Part shown: positions 28,101-35,521 of the stretch, in pieces
Layout: each line of letters begins with the position of its first letter
How positions within the stretch are numbered: the stretch's first letter is position 1
Assembly (NCBI RefSeq): GCF_014201615.1
Contig: NZ_JACHEU010000001.1
Coordinates: 1,197,631 to 1,261,630 of the forward strand
Source: Aquamicrobium lusatiense
GTDB lineage: Bacteria > Pseudomonadota > Alphaproteobacteria > Rhizobiales > Rhizobiaceae
DNA: 64,000 nucleotides
Direction: 5' to 3'
The notes under the pieces: model-generated
What the model saw: only the letters and a program-made list of their open reading frames with translations
Told to the model about the DNA's origin: nothing
The model's database searches: none
Translations under genes and position numbers: made by a program

Positions 28101-28874
28101 GTCGGTGCCCATTACGCTGAAGCGCGTGGTGTGAAGGAAGACACTGCTGCTGCCGCAAACTGGTATGAAAAGGCTGCAGAGATGGGGCTCGCGCCGGCCC
28201 AGTACCGCATCGGCAATTTCTACGAGAAGGGCATTGGCGTCGCCCGCGATACGGCAAAGGCGCGTGAATGGTATGAAAAGGCTGCCGCTCAGGGCAATGC
28301 CAGCGCCATGCACAATCTCGCGGTGCTTCTGGCCATGGGCACCGACGCTCCCGCCGATAACGAGGGTGCTGCCCGCTGGTTCAAGGCTGCCGCGGATCTC
28401 GGCGTCAAGGACAGCCAGTTCAATCTGGGCATTCTTGCCGCCAAGGGCGTGGGCATGCCGCAGAATCTGGAAGAGTCCTACAAGTGGTTCACGCTTGTTG
28501 CCCGCACCGGCGACAAGGATGCGGCCGCCAAGCGCGACGAAATCGCCAAGGCGCTGCGCCCCGAGCAGCTTGAAAAGGCCCGCCAGACGGCAGAGCTGTG
28601 GCAGGCCCGCGAAATGGACCCGGCGGCCAATGACGTGGACGTTCCCGATGCATGGCTGGGCGAGCCGGTCACGACGTCTTCGGTCGACATGAAGAAGGCC
28701 GTGCAGAACATCCAACGCATCCTCAACAAGAACGGCTATCAGGCCGGTGCGATCGACGGCGTGATGGGCGGCAAGACGAAGGAAGCCATTGCCGCCTTCC
28801 AGGCCGACAATGGCCTGCCGGCGACGGGCGATATCGACGACAAGCTGGTCGAGGCGCTGCTGGCACGCAAGTAG
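25125..28874 (+). CDS. podJ: PodJ-like polarity protein: coiled coil, transmembrane segment, Sel1 repeats, peptidoglycan-binding domain
   Basis: 1249 residues from the ATG at 25125. Residues 1-780 are cytoplasmic and rich in repeating coiled-coil segments (many LERR/LEARL/ISQRLD heptads). One membrane span lies near 832-852 (ILMAVGAVMLALAGL) after a basic ARRKP. A Pro/Ala/Glu-rich linker follows. Four Sel1-like repeats (about 980-1125, for example AANWYEKAAEMGLAPAQYRIG) and a peptidoglycan-binding 1 domain (about 1188-1248, ILNKNGYQAGAIDGVMGGKT) lie outside the membrane. This order matches PodJ, the polar organelle scaffold of Caulobacter and Agrobacterium. Identity as the functional orthologue is inferred from architecture. 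Confidence 0.83.
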   Translation: MSNRRSYLDTLNAGRTRKPHSALDQINESLAALEERLKRSRADVQPRSENLRQDGFLRSFSAAADRDAGRDDLHWGASAPGSSRYAQKTAPAQGRNYQAIAHDIDRVRGQEDGLAMAGRIAGELQGLREELRQQMTVGLQREFEVLRRDIDRSVRSGEGAGSSLRFGRELERLSGAVQELAHKSDDRSVSMLRLELEQLRGQVETLAREDSVQAVDRRWDEFDRRWTAFEDRFGAGLDNRIAEEGFSILNQRLEDIARAVDTLPQSLSLRSLEEKLRTLSGAVDQLAAHRPSGEETLGLIDERLDEISRAIVASTVAAKTSGFDPASLERIESRIAALAEQIEEVAHDRPSAEIMERLGLLSRRVDELAAGNRLPVDMLERFADQMAVIAERVGQRPEMPDLSHLLEGLEQRLDLFAISVERRQSDAVEQGNIIFRDLERRLDEFAERLDRRDAVPAFDGGEVIEAIDARFDALARELESREPAGQDAIRGLEARLADISQRLDGSSERFSSLDQDLIRSLEAQVAGLSAHLSQPGTPLPDLEDISPRLSQIEESLAGTRETILEAARDAAERAVQSMAGADAEKAAVAGLAQDLKTLESLTRRSDDRNARTFEAIHDTLLKIVERLGSLENFSSAAEVVRPEAEKIPVRQVPSLDMDTLAGEGETLLADAMDGEVQVRTPAQAASEAARAALGDVAGEEVARKTSLLGNITRAFRKDAAVVRPEVAEPAAATAEPGLDEPLEPSLLNRPLEPGSGAPDLNAILKRVRDERGQSAERPGTDAAKSDFIAAARRAAQAAAAEAETLKRQSTLGGPARGLRIGELFRARRKPILMAVGAVMLALAGLQFGKAFIGKQEEAPRAAAAPAAIEQILPAEQPAPQVQAARVVEPERVAQDPVAPIIEESVLQEPVQTADNPASGPVAAEPAAPVAEARQEASAPQPAIPEATNDATDDLSTGAVPPVASSLIDVPADVGTPALREAAAGGDAKALFEVGAHYAEARGVKEDTAAAANWYEKAAEMGLAPAQYRIGNFYEKGIGVARDTAKAREWYEKAAAQGNASAMHNLAVLLAMGTDAPADNEGAARWFKAAADLGVKDSQFNLGILAAKGVGMPQNLEESYKWFTLVARTGDKDAAAKRDEIAKALRPEQLEKARQTAELWQAREMDPAANDVDVPDAWLGEPVTTSSVDMKKAVQNIQRILNKNGYQAGAIDGVMGGKTKEAIAAFQADNGLPATGDIDDKLVEALLARK

Positions 28875-29033
28875 CAACCGCGTTGCCGAAGGCACGCAAG
28901 TAGCAACCGCGTCGCCGCCGGCGCGCAAACTAAAAAGTGCCGCCGCAGCACACAAATAAACAAAGCTCCGCCGCAGACGCGTAGCTGCAAAAAAGCGCCG
29001 CTGCAGGCGCGTAATGGTCAGCGGGCCGCTGCC
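28862..29033. repeat. Degenerate tandem repeat derived from the podJ-like 3' end
   Basis: About six units of 27-30 bp starting at 28862, 28891, 28920, 28947, 28975 and 29005. The first two share GGCACGCAAGTAGCAACCGC and are nearly identical; later ones decay (GGCGCGCAAAC, AGCACACAAATAA, AGACGCGTAGC, AGGCGCGTAA). The first unit contains the last codons and the stop codon of the gene, so the array grew from the coding end. Units carry complementary GC arms that could form small hairpins. Confidence 0.75.
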
Positions 29034-29225
29034 ATCGTGCAAATAGGCGTGGACAGCGTCGTTTGTGCGATGCCTTGCCTTACAAATGCCTGCTAACCGA
29101 CTGAGATGTTTTCTTCCCAAGGCCGCAGCGGGTAAAAAAATCCGCCTGCGGTCCTTGCGCAAGAAGAGGTTAGCTTTTTGGCGCTATGATGCGGGCCGGA
29201 AGCGACAGTTGTTTGGAACAAGCGG
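28875..29225. other. Intergenic region after the podJ-like gene
   Basis: 351 bases without a gene. The first half is the tandem repeat. The second half contains an imperfect hairpin (CCGCAG at 29123 with CTGCGG at 29146-29151, A-rich loop) that may end transcription. A short upstream region for the TauE gene follows. Confidence 0.6.
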
Positions 29226-30149
29226 GTGGGCATCTATCTCCCGATTGCGGAAATTTCCGTCAATGTCTTCGTACTGCTGGCCATGGGCGCGGCGGTCGGC
29301 TTCCTGTCGGGCCTGTTCGGGGTCGGCGGCGGCTTCCTGATCACGCCGCTGCTGATATTCTATAACATTCCTCCGGCAATCGCGGTTGCGACCGGCGCCA
29401 ATCAGGTGATCGGCTCGTCCTTCTCCGGCGCCATGTCGCACATGAAGAGGGGGACGCTCGACTTCAAGCTGGGCTTCATGCTGCTTGCGGGGGGTATCGT
29501 GGGGTCGACCGCGGGCGTCTATGTATTCTCGCTGTTGCGCAGCCTCGGCCAGCTCGACCTCTTCATCTCCATTTTGTATGTCGTGCTGCTGGGCTCCGTC
29601 GGTGGGCTGATGCTGGTGGAAAGCCTCAACACTCTGCGCGTGTCCCGTGGCGGAACGCCGAAGCCGCTGAAGAAATCCGGCCAGCACAACTGGATTCACC
29701 GGCTACCGCTGAAAATGCGGTTTCGCACCTCGAAGCTGTTCGTCAGCGTCATTCCGGTGCTCGCGATCGGCGCCATCATCGGCTTCCTGTCCTCGATCAT
29801 GGGTGTCGGCGGCGGCTTCATCATGGTGCCGGCCCTGATCTATCTGCTGCGCGTGCCCACCAATGTCGTGGTCGGCACTTCACTGTTCCAGATCATCTTC
29901 ACCTCCGCCTACACGACGCTGGTGCATGCCTCGACCAACTTCACTGTCGATATCGTGCTGGCCATGCTGCTGATGATCGGGGGTGTCGCGGGCGCGCAAT
30001 ATGGGGTCAAAGCCGGTCAGAAGCTGCGCGGCGAACAGCTCCGCGCCCTGCTGGCGCTGCTGGTGCTGGCGGTTGCGGCGCGCCTTGCCGTCGACCTCTT
30101 CATCCGCCCCAACAATCTCTATTCGCTTTCGATACCGGGGATGGGCTGA
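29226..30149 (+). CDS. TauE/SafE (TSUP) family sulfite/organosulfonate exporter
   Basis: 307 residues, about eight membrane segments in two homologous halves. Each half carries the TSUP motif: GFLSGLFGVGGGFLITPLLIF near residue 25 and GFLSSIMGVGGGFIMVPALIY near residue 185. The family moves sulfite, sulfonates or similar anions across the inner membrane. The GTG start is preceded by GGAA at a good distance. The stop overlaps the start of the next gene (TGATG), a TIGR02186 protein that often accompanies this transporter. With a sox cluster in the same window, sulfite export is plausible but not shown. Confidence 0.88.
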   Translation: MGIYLPIAEISVNVFVLLAMGAAVGFLSGLFGVGGGFLITPLLIFYNIPPAIAVATGANQVIGSSFSGAMSHMKRGTLDFKLGFMLLAGGIVGSTAGVYVFSLLRSLGQLDLFISILYVVLLGSVGGLMLVESLNTLRVSRGGTPKPLKKSGQHNWIHRLPLKMRFRTSKLFVSVIPVLAIGAIIGFLSSIMGVGGGFIMVPALIYLLRVPTNVVVGTSLFQIIFTSAYTTLVHASTNFTVDIVLAMLLMIGGVAGAQYGVKAGQKLRGEQLRALLALLVLAVAARLAVDLFIRPNNLYSLSIPGMG

Positions 30150-30949
30150 TGTCTGCGCGCGCCTCTCTCCCGTTGCGCCTTCTTGTGCCTGTTATGGCGT
30201 TGCTGGCTTTTATCGCGCCGGCTGCCGCGCAGCTTGCCAATCCCGAAGGCATCCAGATCGGGCTGTCCACCGAGCACGTCGAGATCACCGCCGGCTTCTC
30301 CGGCGCCGATCTCACCATTTTCGGATCTCTGGAGAATCCCGACCCTGAAGTGGCCCGGCAGGGGCGCTATGATGTGATCGTGGTTCTGGAAGGCCCTGCA
30401 AGGCGCATTGTCGTGCGCCGCAAGGACCGGGTGATGGGCATCTGGATCAATCTCCGCTCCGAGGAATTCGAGAACGTGCCGTTCTCATACTCGGTCGCAA
30501 CCACGCGTCCTTTCCAGGACATCACCGAGCCGGTCAGCTATCGCCAGCTTTCCCTTGGCGCCGGTAACATCTATCTGCAGCCGGCCGACATGACCGGCAA
30601 CCCCGTGACCATTGCGGAGTTCACGAAGGCGCTTCGTGAGCGCAAGGTGGCAGCCGGCCTCTACAGCGAAAATGTCGGCGGTGTTCGCTTTCTGTCGCAG
30701 AACCTTTTTCGCGCAACCGTGCGGCTGGCGCCGGATGCACCCGTCGGCACCCACAAGGCGCGTGCCTTTCTGTTCAAGAACGGCGTGTTCGTGAAGGAAA
30801 GCTCGGCCCAGCTGGAAATCCGCAAGGCCGGCTTCGAGCAGGCCGTGTTCCGGCTCGCCCACAATCACGGCTTGTTCTACGGAGCGTTGTCGGTGGCTCT
30901 GGCCATGGGCGTGGGCTGGCTTGGCAGCATCGTTTTCCGCAAGGATTAA
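30149..30949 (+). CDS. TIGR02186 family membrane-anchored protein
   Basis: 266 residues, with an N-terminal signal sequence (LLVPVMALLAFIAPAAAQ), a mostly beta-rich periplasmic part and a C-terminal membrane helix (about 240-260, YGALSVALAMGVGWLGSIVF). Motifs such as LSTEHVEITAGFSGADLTIFG and RRKDRVMGIWIN mark the TIGR02186 family, of unknown function. It overlaps the TauE gene by one base and is almost certainly translated with it, suggesting a periplasmic accessory to the exporter. Confidence 0.82.
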   Translation: MSARASLPLRLLVPVMALLAFIAPAAAQLANPEGIQIGLSTEHVEITAGFSGADLTIFGSLENPDPEVARQGRYDVIVVLEGPARRIVVRRKDRVMGIWINLRSEEFENVPFSYSVATTRPFQDITEPVSYRQLSLGAGNIYLQPADMTGNPVTIAEFTKALRERKVAAGLYSENVGGVRFLSQNLFRATVRLAPDAPVGTHKARAFLFKNGVFVKESSAQLEIRKAGFEQAVFRLAHNHGLFYGALSVALAMGVGWLGSIVFRKD

Positions 30950-30951
30950 AA

Positions 30952-30992
30952 GCATATCGCCTGAAAACGGGAGCCGGTTTCGGGCGATATGC
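30952..30992. repeat. Rhizobiales-type intergenic palindrome
   Basis: GCATATCGCC at 30952-30961 pairs with GGCGATATGC at 30983-30992; AAAAC/CCGGTTT segments lie between. It begins just after the TIGR02186 stop codon, 26 bp before the convergent pdeM stop. It resembles the short palindromic elements scattered through Rhizobiales genomes and may act as an mRNA 3' end. Confidence 0.6.
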
Positions 30993-31017
30993 GTAAAAAC
31001 GAGAATTCAAGGTGCCG

Positions 31018-31731
31018 TCAACCCGGCCGCAGCAGGGAGCCGGCGATGGGAAACACCCTGTCGCGGCCCATCATGTAGGCCATCAGGCTGTCGCGGCGGA
31101 ACAGCCCCGCATAGGCAGGGTCCAGAACGTTGAGCGAGCCGGTGAAGGCGCCGAAGGCCGGCATGACCATGCGCTTCCCGTCGCCGGCGAAGCAGCGCCG
31201 GCGCACCGATCGACCACGCTGCACGATGCGTGCGCAGGGATGGAGGTGGCCTGCGATCTCTCCCTCGACCGGTGTCTGCGATGGCTCGTGCCGGAACAGA
31301 AGGGTGCCGATGGCAAGCTCCCGCACGGTGTCGCCGGGCAATCCGGCGGGCGCGTCCGGGTCGTGGTTGCCGGTGATCCAGAACCAGTCGCGCCCGGACA
31401 TGATCGCCTCCAGCCTGTCGCGAAACGCGGTGTGCAAACGCGTGGCTCCGCCGCCGTCGTGAAAGGAGTCGCCGAGGCTGATGACGATGCGTGGCCGGAA
31501 AAGCTCCAGCGCTTCCTCCAGCCGCGCCAGCGTGGCGATGGTATCGTAAGGCGGCAGCAGCGCGCCGCGCCGGGCAAAGGAGGAGCCCTTTTCCAGATGC
31601 AGGTCGGAGACCGCAAGCAGGCGCAGCTCCGGAAAATAAAGCACGCCGCGCGCGTCGCATATTGCGCGCTCACCGGCGATGCTGGCCAGTACGCTTTGCG
31701 CTGTCGATCCGGCATGGAAGGCCGTGGTCAT
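31018..31731 (-). CDS. pdeM: Ligase-associated DNA damage response phosphoesterase PdeM
   Basis: 237 residues from ATG 31731 (the frame is open upstream but overlaps the helicase). A calcineurin-like metallophosphoesterase: SDLHLEKG, SLGDSFHDGG, WITGNHD and GHLHP bind two metals. This is TIGR04123, one of four proteins that cluster around a bacterial ATP-dependent ligase in DNA repair. It overlaps the helicase stop by 4 bases (31728-31731), so the two are one transcript. Confidence 0.9.
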   Translation of the reverse strand: MTTAFHAGSTAQSVLASIAGERAICDARGVLYFPELRLLAVSDLHLEKGSSFARRGALLPPYDTIATLARLEEALELFRPRIVISLGDSFHDGGGATRLHTAFRDRLEAIMSGRDWFWITGNHDPDAPAGLPGDTVRELAIGTLLFRHEPSQTPVEGEIAGHLHPCARIVQRGRSVRRRCFAGDGKRMVMPAFGAFTGSLNVLDPAYAGLFRRDSLMAYMMGRDRVFPIAGSLLRPG

Positions 31732-34373
31732 TTCGTCCTCATGCTGCGGCGTCCATAGTCGGCCGTCCCGACGCCTTTCCATTCTGCGCGCCCGGGCCTT
31801 GGTGCGCTTCCGTGAATCGCCACCGCCGGTCCGTTGCGCGCCGGCGCGTCATCCATCGCCGTTCCCATCGCATCCCCGATCAGTTCGGAGGCTTCCAGAA
31901 GCAGGCTGTCATTGGCCTCGCCATTGACGCTTTCCCGGCCGATCTCCAGCATGACCGGAACCGCCAGCGGCGAAATCTGCTGAAGCGGCTTATGCACGAT
32001 TCGCCCGCGGATGCGCGAGAGCATGTCGGCAAGCCTGCTGACATCGAGCAGCCCGGCGCCCGCATCCGCCCGGGTCGCCTGCAACAGGACGTGGTCGGGC
32101 TCATGGCTGCGCAGCACGTCGTAGATCAGGTCGGCTGAAACCGTCACCTGCCTGCCGGTCTTTTCCTGCCCGGGATAGCGCTTCTCGATCAGGCCGGAGA
32201 TCACCGCGCAGTTGCGGAAGGTGCGCTTGAGCATCCAGCTGTCGTTGAGCCAGGCGTCGAGGTCGTCGCCCAGCATGTCCTCGTCGAACAGCCCGGCAAG
32301 CGAGGGTTTATTCGCCCGGAACAGCGCGCCCATATCGTCCAGCGCCCAGATCGCCAGCGAATAGTCGGTGGCGACGAAGCCGAGCGGGCGCGCGCCTGCG
32401 CGCTCCAGCCGGCGTGTCAGCAGCATGCCGAGCGTCTGGTGCGCCAGCCGCCCCTCGAACGGGTAGCACACCATGTAATGCCGGCCGGCGCGCGGAAAGG
32501 TCTCGACCAGAAGATCGCCGCGTTTCGGCAGCATGGACTTTTCCTTTTGCAGCCGCAGCCAGTCCGACACCTGCTCGGGCAGGGTGGACCATCTGGCCGG
32601 ATCGTCCAGCATGGCGCGGACCTGATCGGCCAGATAGGTGGAAAGCGGGAACTTGCCGCCGGCATAGCTCGGCACGATGATGTTGGCACCTGAGCCGGCC
32701 GAGACCACGCATTCGTTTTCGCGGATGCCCTCGAAGCGCAGGATCTTGCCGGCGAACAGGAAGTTGTCGCCGGGGCGCAGCGTTTCGGCGAAATATTCCT
32801 CCACCTTGCCCAGAACCCGCCCGCCATGGCCGGCGAGGCCGCGGCTGGAGCGCACATAGCGCACGTTCAGCTCCGGCATCTCGACGATGGTGCCGACATT
32901 TAGCCGGTATTGCTGGGCGATGCGCGGATGGGTGATGCGCCACAGTCCCTCCTTGGTGCGGCGGATGCGGGCATAGCGCTCATAGCCGCGCAGCGCGTAG
33001 CCGCCCGTGGCGACGAAGTCGATGACCTGATCGAAGCTGCTGCGCGAAAGCTGCGCATAGGGCGCGGCGGAGCGGATTTCCTCATAGAACGCGTCCGCAT
33101 CGAAGGCGGCTGCGCAGGCCGTCCCCAGAACATGCTGCGCCAGCACGTCGAGCGTGCCGGCCAGCAGCGGCGGCGTATCCTGCGCGCCGAGATAGTTGGC
33201 GTCGAGGGCGGCCCGGCATTCCAGCACCTCGAAGCGGTTGGCCGGAATGAGGATCGCCTTCGACGGCTCGTCCATGCGGTGGTTGGCGCGGCCGATGCGC
33301 TGGGCAAGCCGGCTGGCGCCCTTGGGCGCGCCGACATGGATGACGAGGTCGACATCGCCCCAGTCGATGCCGAGGTCGAGCGTAGAGGTGGCGACGATGG
33401 CGCGAAGCGCATTGTCGGCCATCGCCTTTTCCACGCGCCGCCGCTGGCCGACATCGAGCGAGCCGTGATGCAGCGCGATGGGCAGCGCATCCTCATTGGC
33501 GCGCCACAGTTCCTGAAACAGCATCTCGGCCTGGCTGCGGGTGTTGACGAACAAAAGCGTCGTCTTGTGCTGCCGGATTTCCTCGTAGATTTCGGGAATG
33601 GCATAGCGCGCCGAATGGCCGGCCCACGGCACCCGCTCCTGCGATTCGAGAATGGAAATGTCGGGCTTGGCCCCGCCGGCAACCGTGACGAGGCCGGCCA
33701 TCTCTCCGGGCGGGTTCTGCGACACCAGCCAGCGGCGCAATTCGTCCGGCTCCGCCACCGTTGCGGAAAGCCCGATGGTCTGGAGCCCCGGCACGATGGC
33801 GCGCAGCCGGGCAAGGCCCAGCGACAGGAGATGGCCGCGCTTGGAGGTCACAAGCGAGTGCAACTCATCGAAGATCACGAAGCGCAGATCCTCGAAGAAG
33901 CGCTTTGCGTCCGCGCCGGCGATCAGCAGGGCAAGCTGCTCGGGCGTCGTCAGCAGAATGTCGGGGGGAACGAGCTTCTGGCGCTGGCGTTTGTGGGTGG
34001 GCGTGTCGCCGGTGCGCGTCTCGATCGCGATCGGCAGCCCTATTTCGGCAACCGGCTTGCCGAGATTGCGCTCTATGTCCACCGCCAGCGCCTTGAGCGG
34101 CGAGATGTAGAGCGTGTGAATGCCGCGATGCGCTTCCCCCGGCTTGCGCTTCGGCCGCACGGCCAGTTCGGTTAGCGAGGGCAGGAAGCCGGCCAGCGTC
34201 TTGCCGGCGCCCGTGGGGGCAATCAGCAGGGTGGACTGGCCTGCCTGCGCGCGTGAAAGCAGTTCGAGCTGATGGGCGCGTGGCGACCAGCCCTTGCCTG
34301 CGAACCATTTCAGGAACGGCTCGGGTAGGCGGGCGACGGCCGTTTCCTGCAAGGGTTCTGGCTTCGCTGTCAC
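31728..34373 (-). CDS. Ligase-associated DEXH-box DNA helicase (Lhr type)
   Basis: About 881 residues from a GTG at 34373. Superfamily 2 motifs: LLIAPTGAGKTLAGFLPSL (I), SPLKALAVD (Ia), TTPEQLALL (Ib), FDELHSL (II), GLSATVAEP (III), LFVNTRSQAE (IV), and QRIGRANHRMDE (VI). The Lhr-specific winged-helix and C-terminal regions follow. It matches TIGR04121, the Lhr-core helicase found next to ATP-dependent ligases. It should unwind or translocate on DNA ahead of the nuclease and ligase encoded just upstream on the other strand. The start is the least certain part: no clear ribosome binding site was seen. Confidence 0.88.
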   Translation of the reverse strand: MTAKPEPLQETAVARLPEPFLKWFAGKGWSPRAHQLELLSRAQAGQSTLLIAPTGAGKTLAGFLPSLTELAVRPKRKPGEAHRGIHTLYISPLKALAVDIERNLGKPVAEIGLPIAIETRTGDTPTHKRQRQKLVPPDILLTTPEQLALLIAGADAKRFFEDLRFVIFDELHSLVTSKRGHLLSLGLARLRAIVPGLQTIGLSATVAEPDELRRWLVSQNPPGEMAGLVTVAGGAKPDISILESQERVPWAGHSARYAIPEIYEEIRQHKTTLLFVNTRSQAEMLFQELWRANEDALPIALHHGSLDVGQRRRVEKAMADNALRAIVATSTLDLGIDWGDVDLVIHVGAPKGASRLAQRIGRANHRMDEPSKAILIPANRFEVLECRAALDANYLGAQDTPPLLAGTLDVLAQHVLGTACAAAFDADAFYEEIRSAAPYAQLSRSSFDQVIDFVATGGYALRGYERYARIRRTKEGLWRITHPRIAQQYRLNVGTIVEMPELNVRYVRSSRGLAGHGGRVLGKVEEYFAETLRPGDNFLFAGKILRFEGIRENECVVSAGSGANIIVPSYAGGKFPLSTYLADQVRAMLDDPARWSTLPEQVSDWLRLQKEKSMLPKRGDLLVETFPRAGRHYMVCYPFEGRLAHQTLGMLLTRRLERAGARPLGFVATDYSLAIWALDDMGALFRANKPSLAGLFDEDMLGDDLDAWLNDSWMLKRTFRNCAVISGLIEKRYPGQEKTGRQVTVSADLIYDVLRSHEPDHVLLQATRADAGAGLLDVSRLADMLSRIRGRIVHKPLQQISPLAVPVMLEIGRESVNGEANDSLLLEASELIGDAMGTAMDDAPARNGPAVAIHGSAPRPGRAEWKGVGTADYGRRSMRTK

Positions 34374-34505
34374 GCCACACAGGTAGCGCGGGCAGGGCGC
34401 ATCGCCAAGCAAAAAGAACAAAACAGGATCATTTGCTTGTGCCCGCGGCCAGTCGCAGGCACAGTGCGGCCTTTCCATGCCGTTGAAACGACCTATCTGA
34501 GAGCC

Positions 34506-35516
34506 ATGCGTCCCAGCGATCTGCTCCAGCCCCGCCCCGAAGGGCTCTATTGCCCGCCCGGCGATTTCTTCATCGACCCGGTGCGTCCGGTCGGCCGCGC
34601 GCTGATCACCCATGGCCATTCCGATCATGCGCGTTCGGGCCATGCGAAAGTTCTGGCCACGCGCCAGACCCTCGACATCATGGCGCTGCGCTATGGCGAG
34701 AATTTCGCCGGCGCCCGGCAGGCGGCGGCGCTGGGCGAAACCATCGATGTCGGCGGCGTGTCCGTCACCTTTTATCCGGCAGGCCATGTGCTGGGCTCGG
34801 CCCAGATCGCGGTGGAAAAGGACGGCCTGCGCATCGTCGCTTCCGGCGACTACAAGCGCGTGCCAGACCAGACCTGCGCGCCCTTCGAGCTTGTGCCCTG
34901 CGATGTGTTCATCACCGAGGCAACCTTCGCGCTGCCGGTTTTCCGTCATCCCCCGGTGCAGGAGGAAATCGGCAGGCTGCTGAAATCGGTGGCGCAGTTT
35001 CCCGAGCGCGCCCATCTGGTCGGCGCCTATGCGCTCGGCAAGGCGCAGCGCGTGATGAAGGAACTGCGGCAAGCCGGCTATGACCGGCCGATCCACATCC
35101 ACGGCGCGCTGGCGAAGCTCAGCGCCTATTATCAGACCGAGGGCATCGATCTCGGCCCGCTGGAGCCTGCGACGGTAGAGGCGGGCCGCAAGGGCGACTT
35201 CGCAGGCGCGGTGGTGATAGGCCCGCCCTCGGCCTTCGCCGACCGCTGGGCGCGGCGTTTTCCCGACCCCGTGTCCTGCTTCGCGTCCGGCTGGATGCGC
35301 ATCCGCCAGCGCGCGAAGCAGCGCGGCGTGGAACTGCCGCTCATCATCTCCGACCATTGCGACTGGGACGAGCTGTGCGAAACCATCACCGGGACGGGGG
35401 CCGGCGAGGTGTGGGTCACGCATGGCCGCGAGGAAGCGCTGGTGCGCTGGTGCGAATTGCAGGGCATCAGCGCCCGCCCGCTGCATCTGGTCGGCTACGA
35501 GGACGAGGGGGACTGA
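34506..35516 (+). CDS. Ligase-associated MBL-fold DNA exonuclease
   Basis: 336 residues from ATG 34506. Metallo-beta-lactamase/beta-CASP type (TIGR04122): the metal-binding THGHSDHARSGH motif near residue 37, GHVLGSAQIAVE, ASGDYKRVPD, and a C-terminal ISDHCDWDEL. Proteins of this group are 5' exonucleases or end-processing nucleases, related to SNM1. The gene is divergent from the helicase gene with about 130 bp between and ends 5 bp before the ligase gene. Confidence 0.9.
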   Translation: MRPSDLLQPRPEGLYCPPGDFFIDPVRPVGRALITHGHSDHARSGHAKVLATRQTLDIMALRYGENFAGARQAAALGETIDVGGVSVTFYPAGHVLGSAQIAVEKDGLRIVASGDYKRVPDQTCAPFELVPCDVFITEATFALPVFRHPPVQEEIGRLLKSVAQFPERAHLVGAYALGKAQRVMKELRQAGYDRPIHIHGALAKLSAYYQTEGIDLGPLEPATVEAGRKGDFAGAVVIGPPSAFADRWARRFPDPVSCFASGWMRIRQRAKQRGVELPLIISDHCDWDELCETITGTGAGEVWVTHGREEALVRWCELQGISARPLHLVGYEDEGD

Positions 35517-35521
35517 CCGGC

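Noticed and set aside
28862..29033. Regularly spaced repeats considered as a CRISPR array
   Set aside because: Units are contiguous and decaying, with no unique spacers, and there are no cas genes nearby. They derive from the end of the podJ-like gene.
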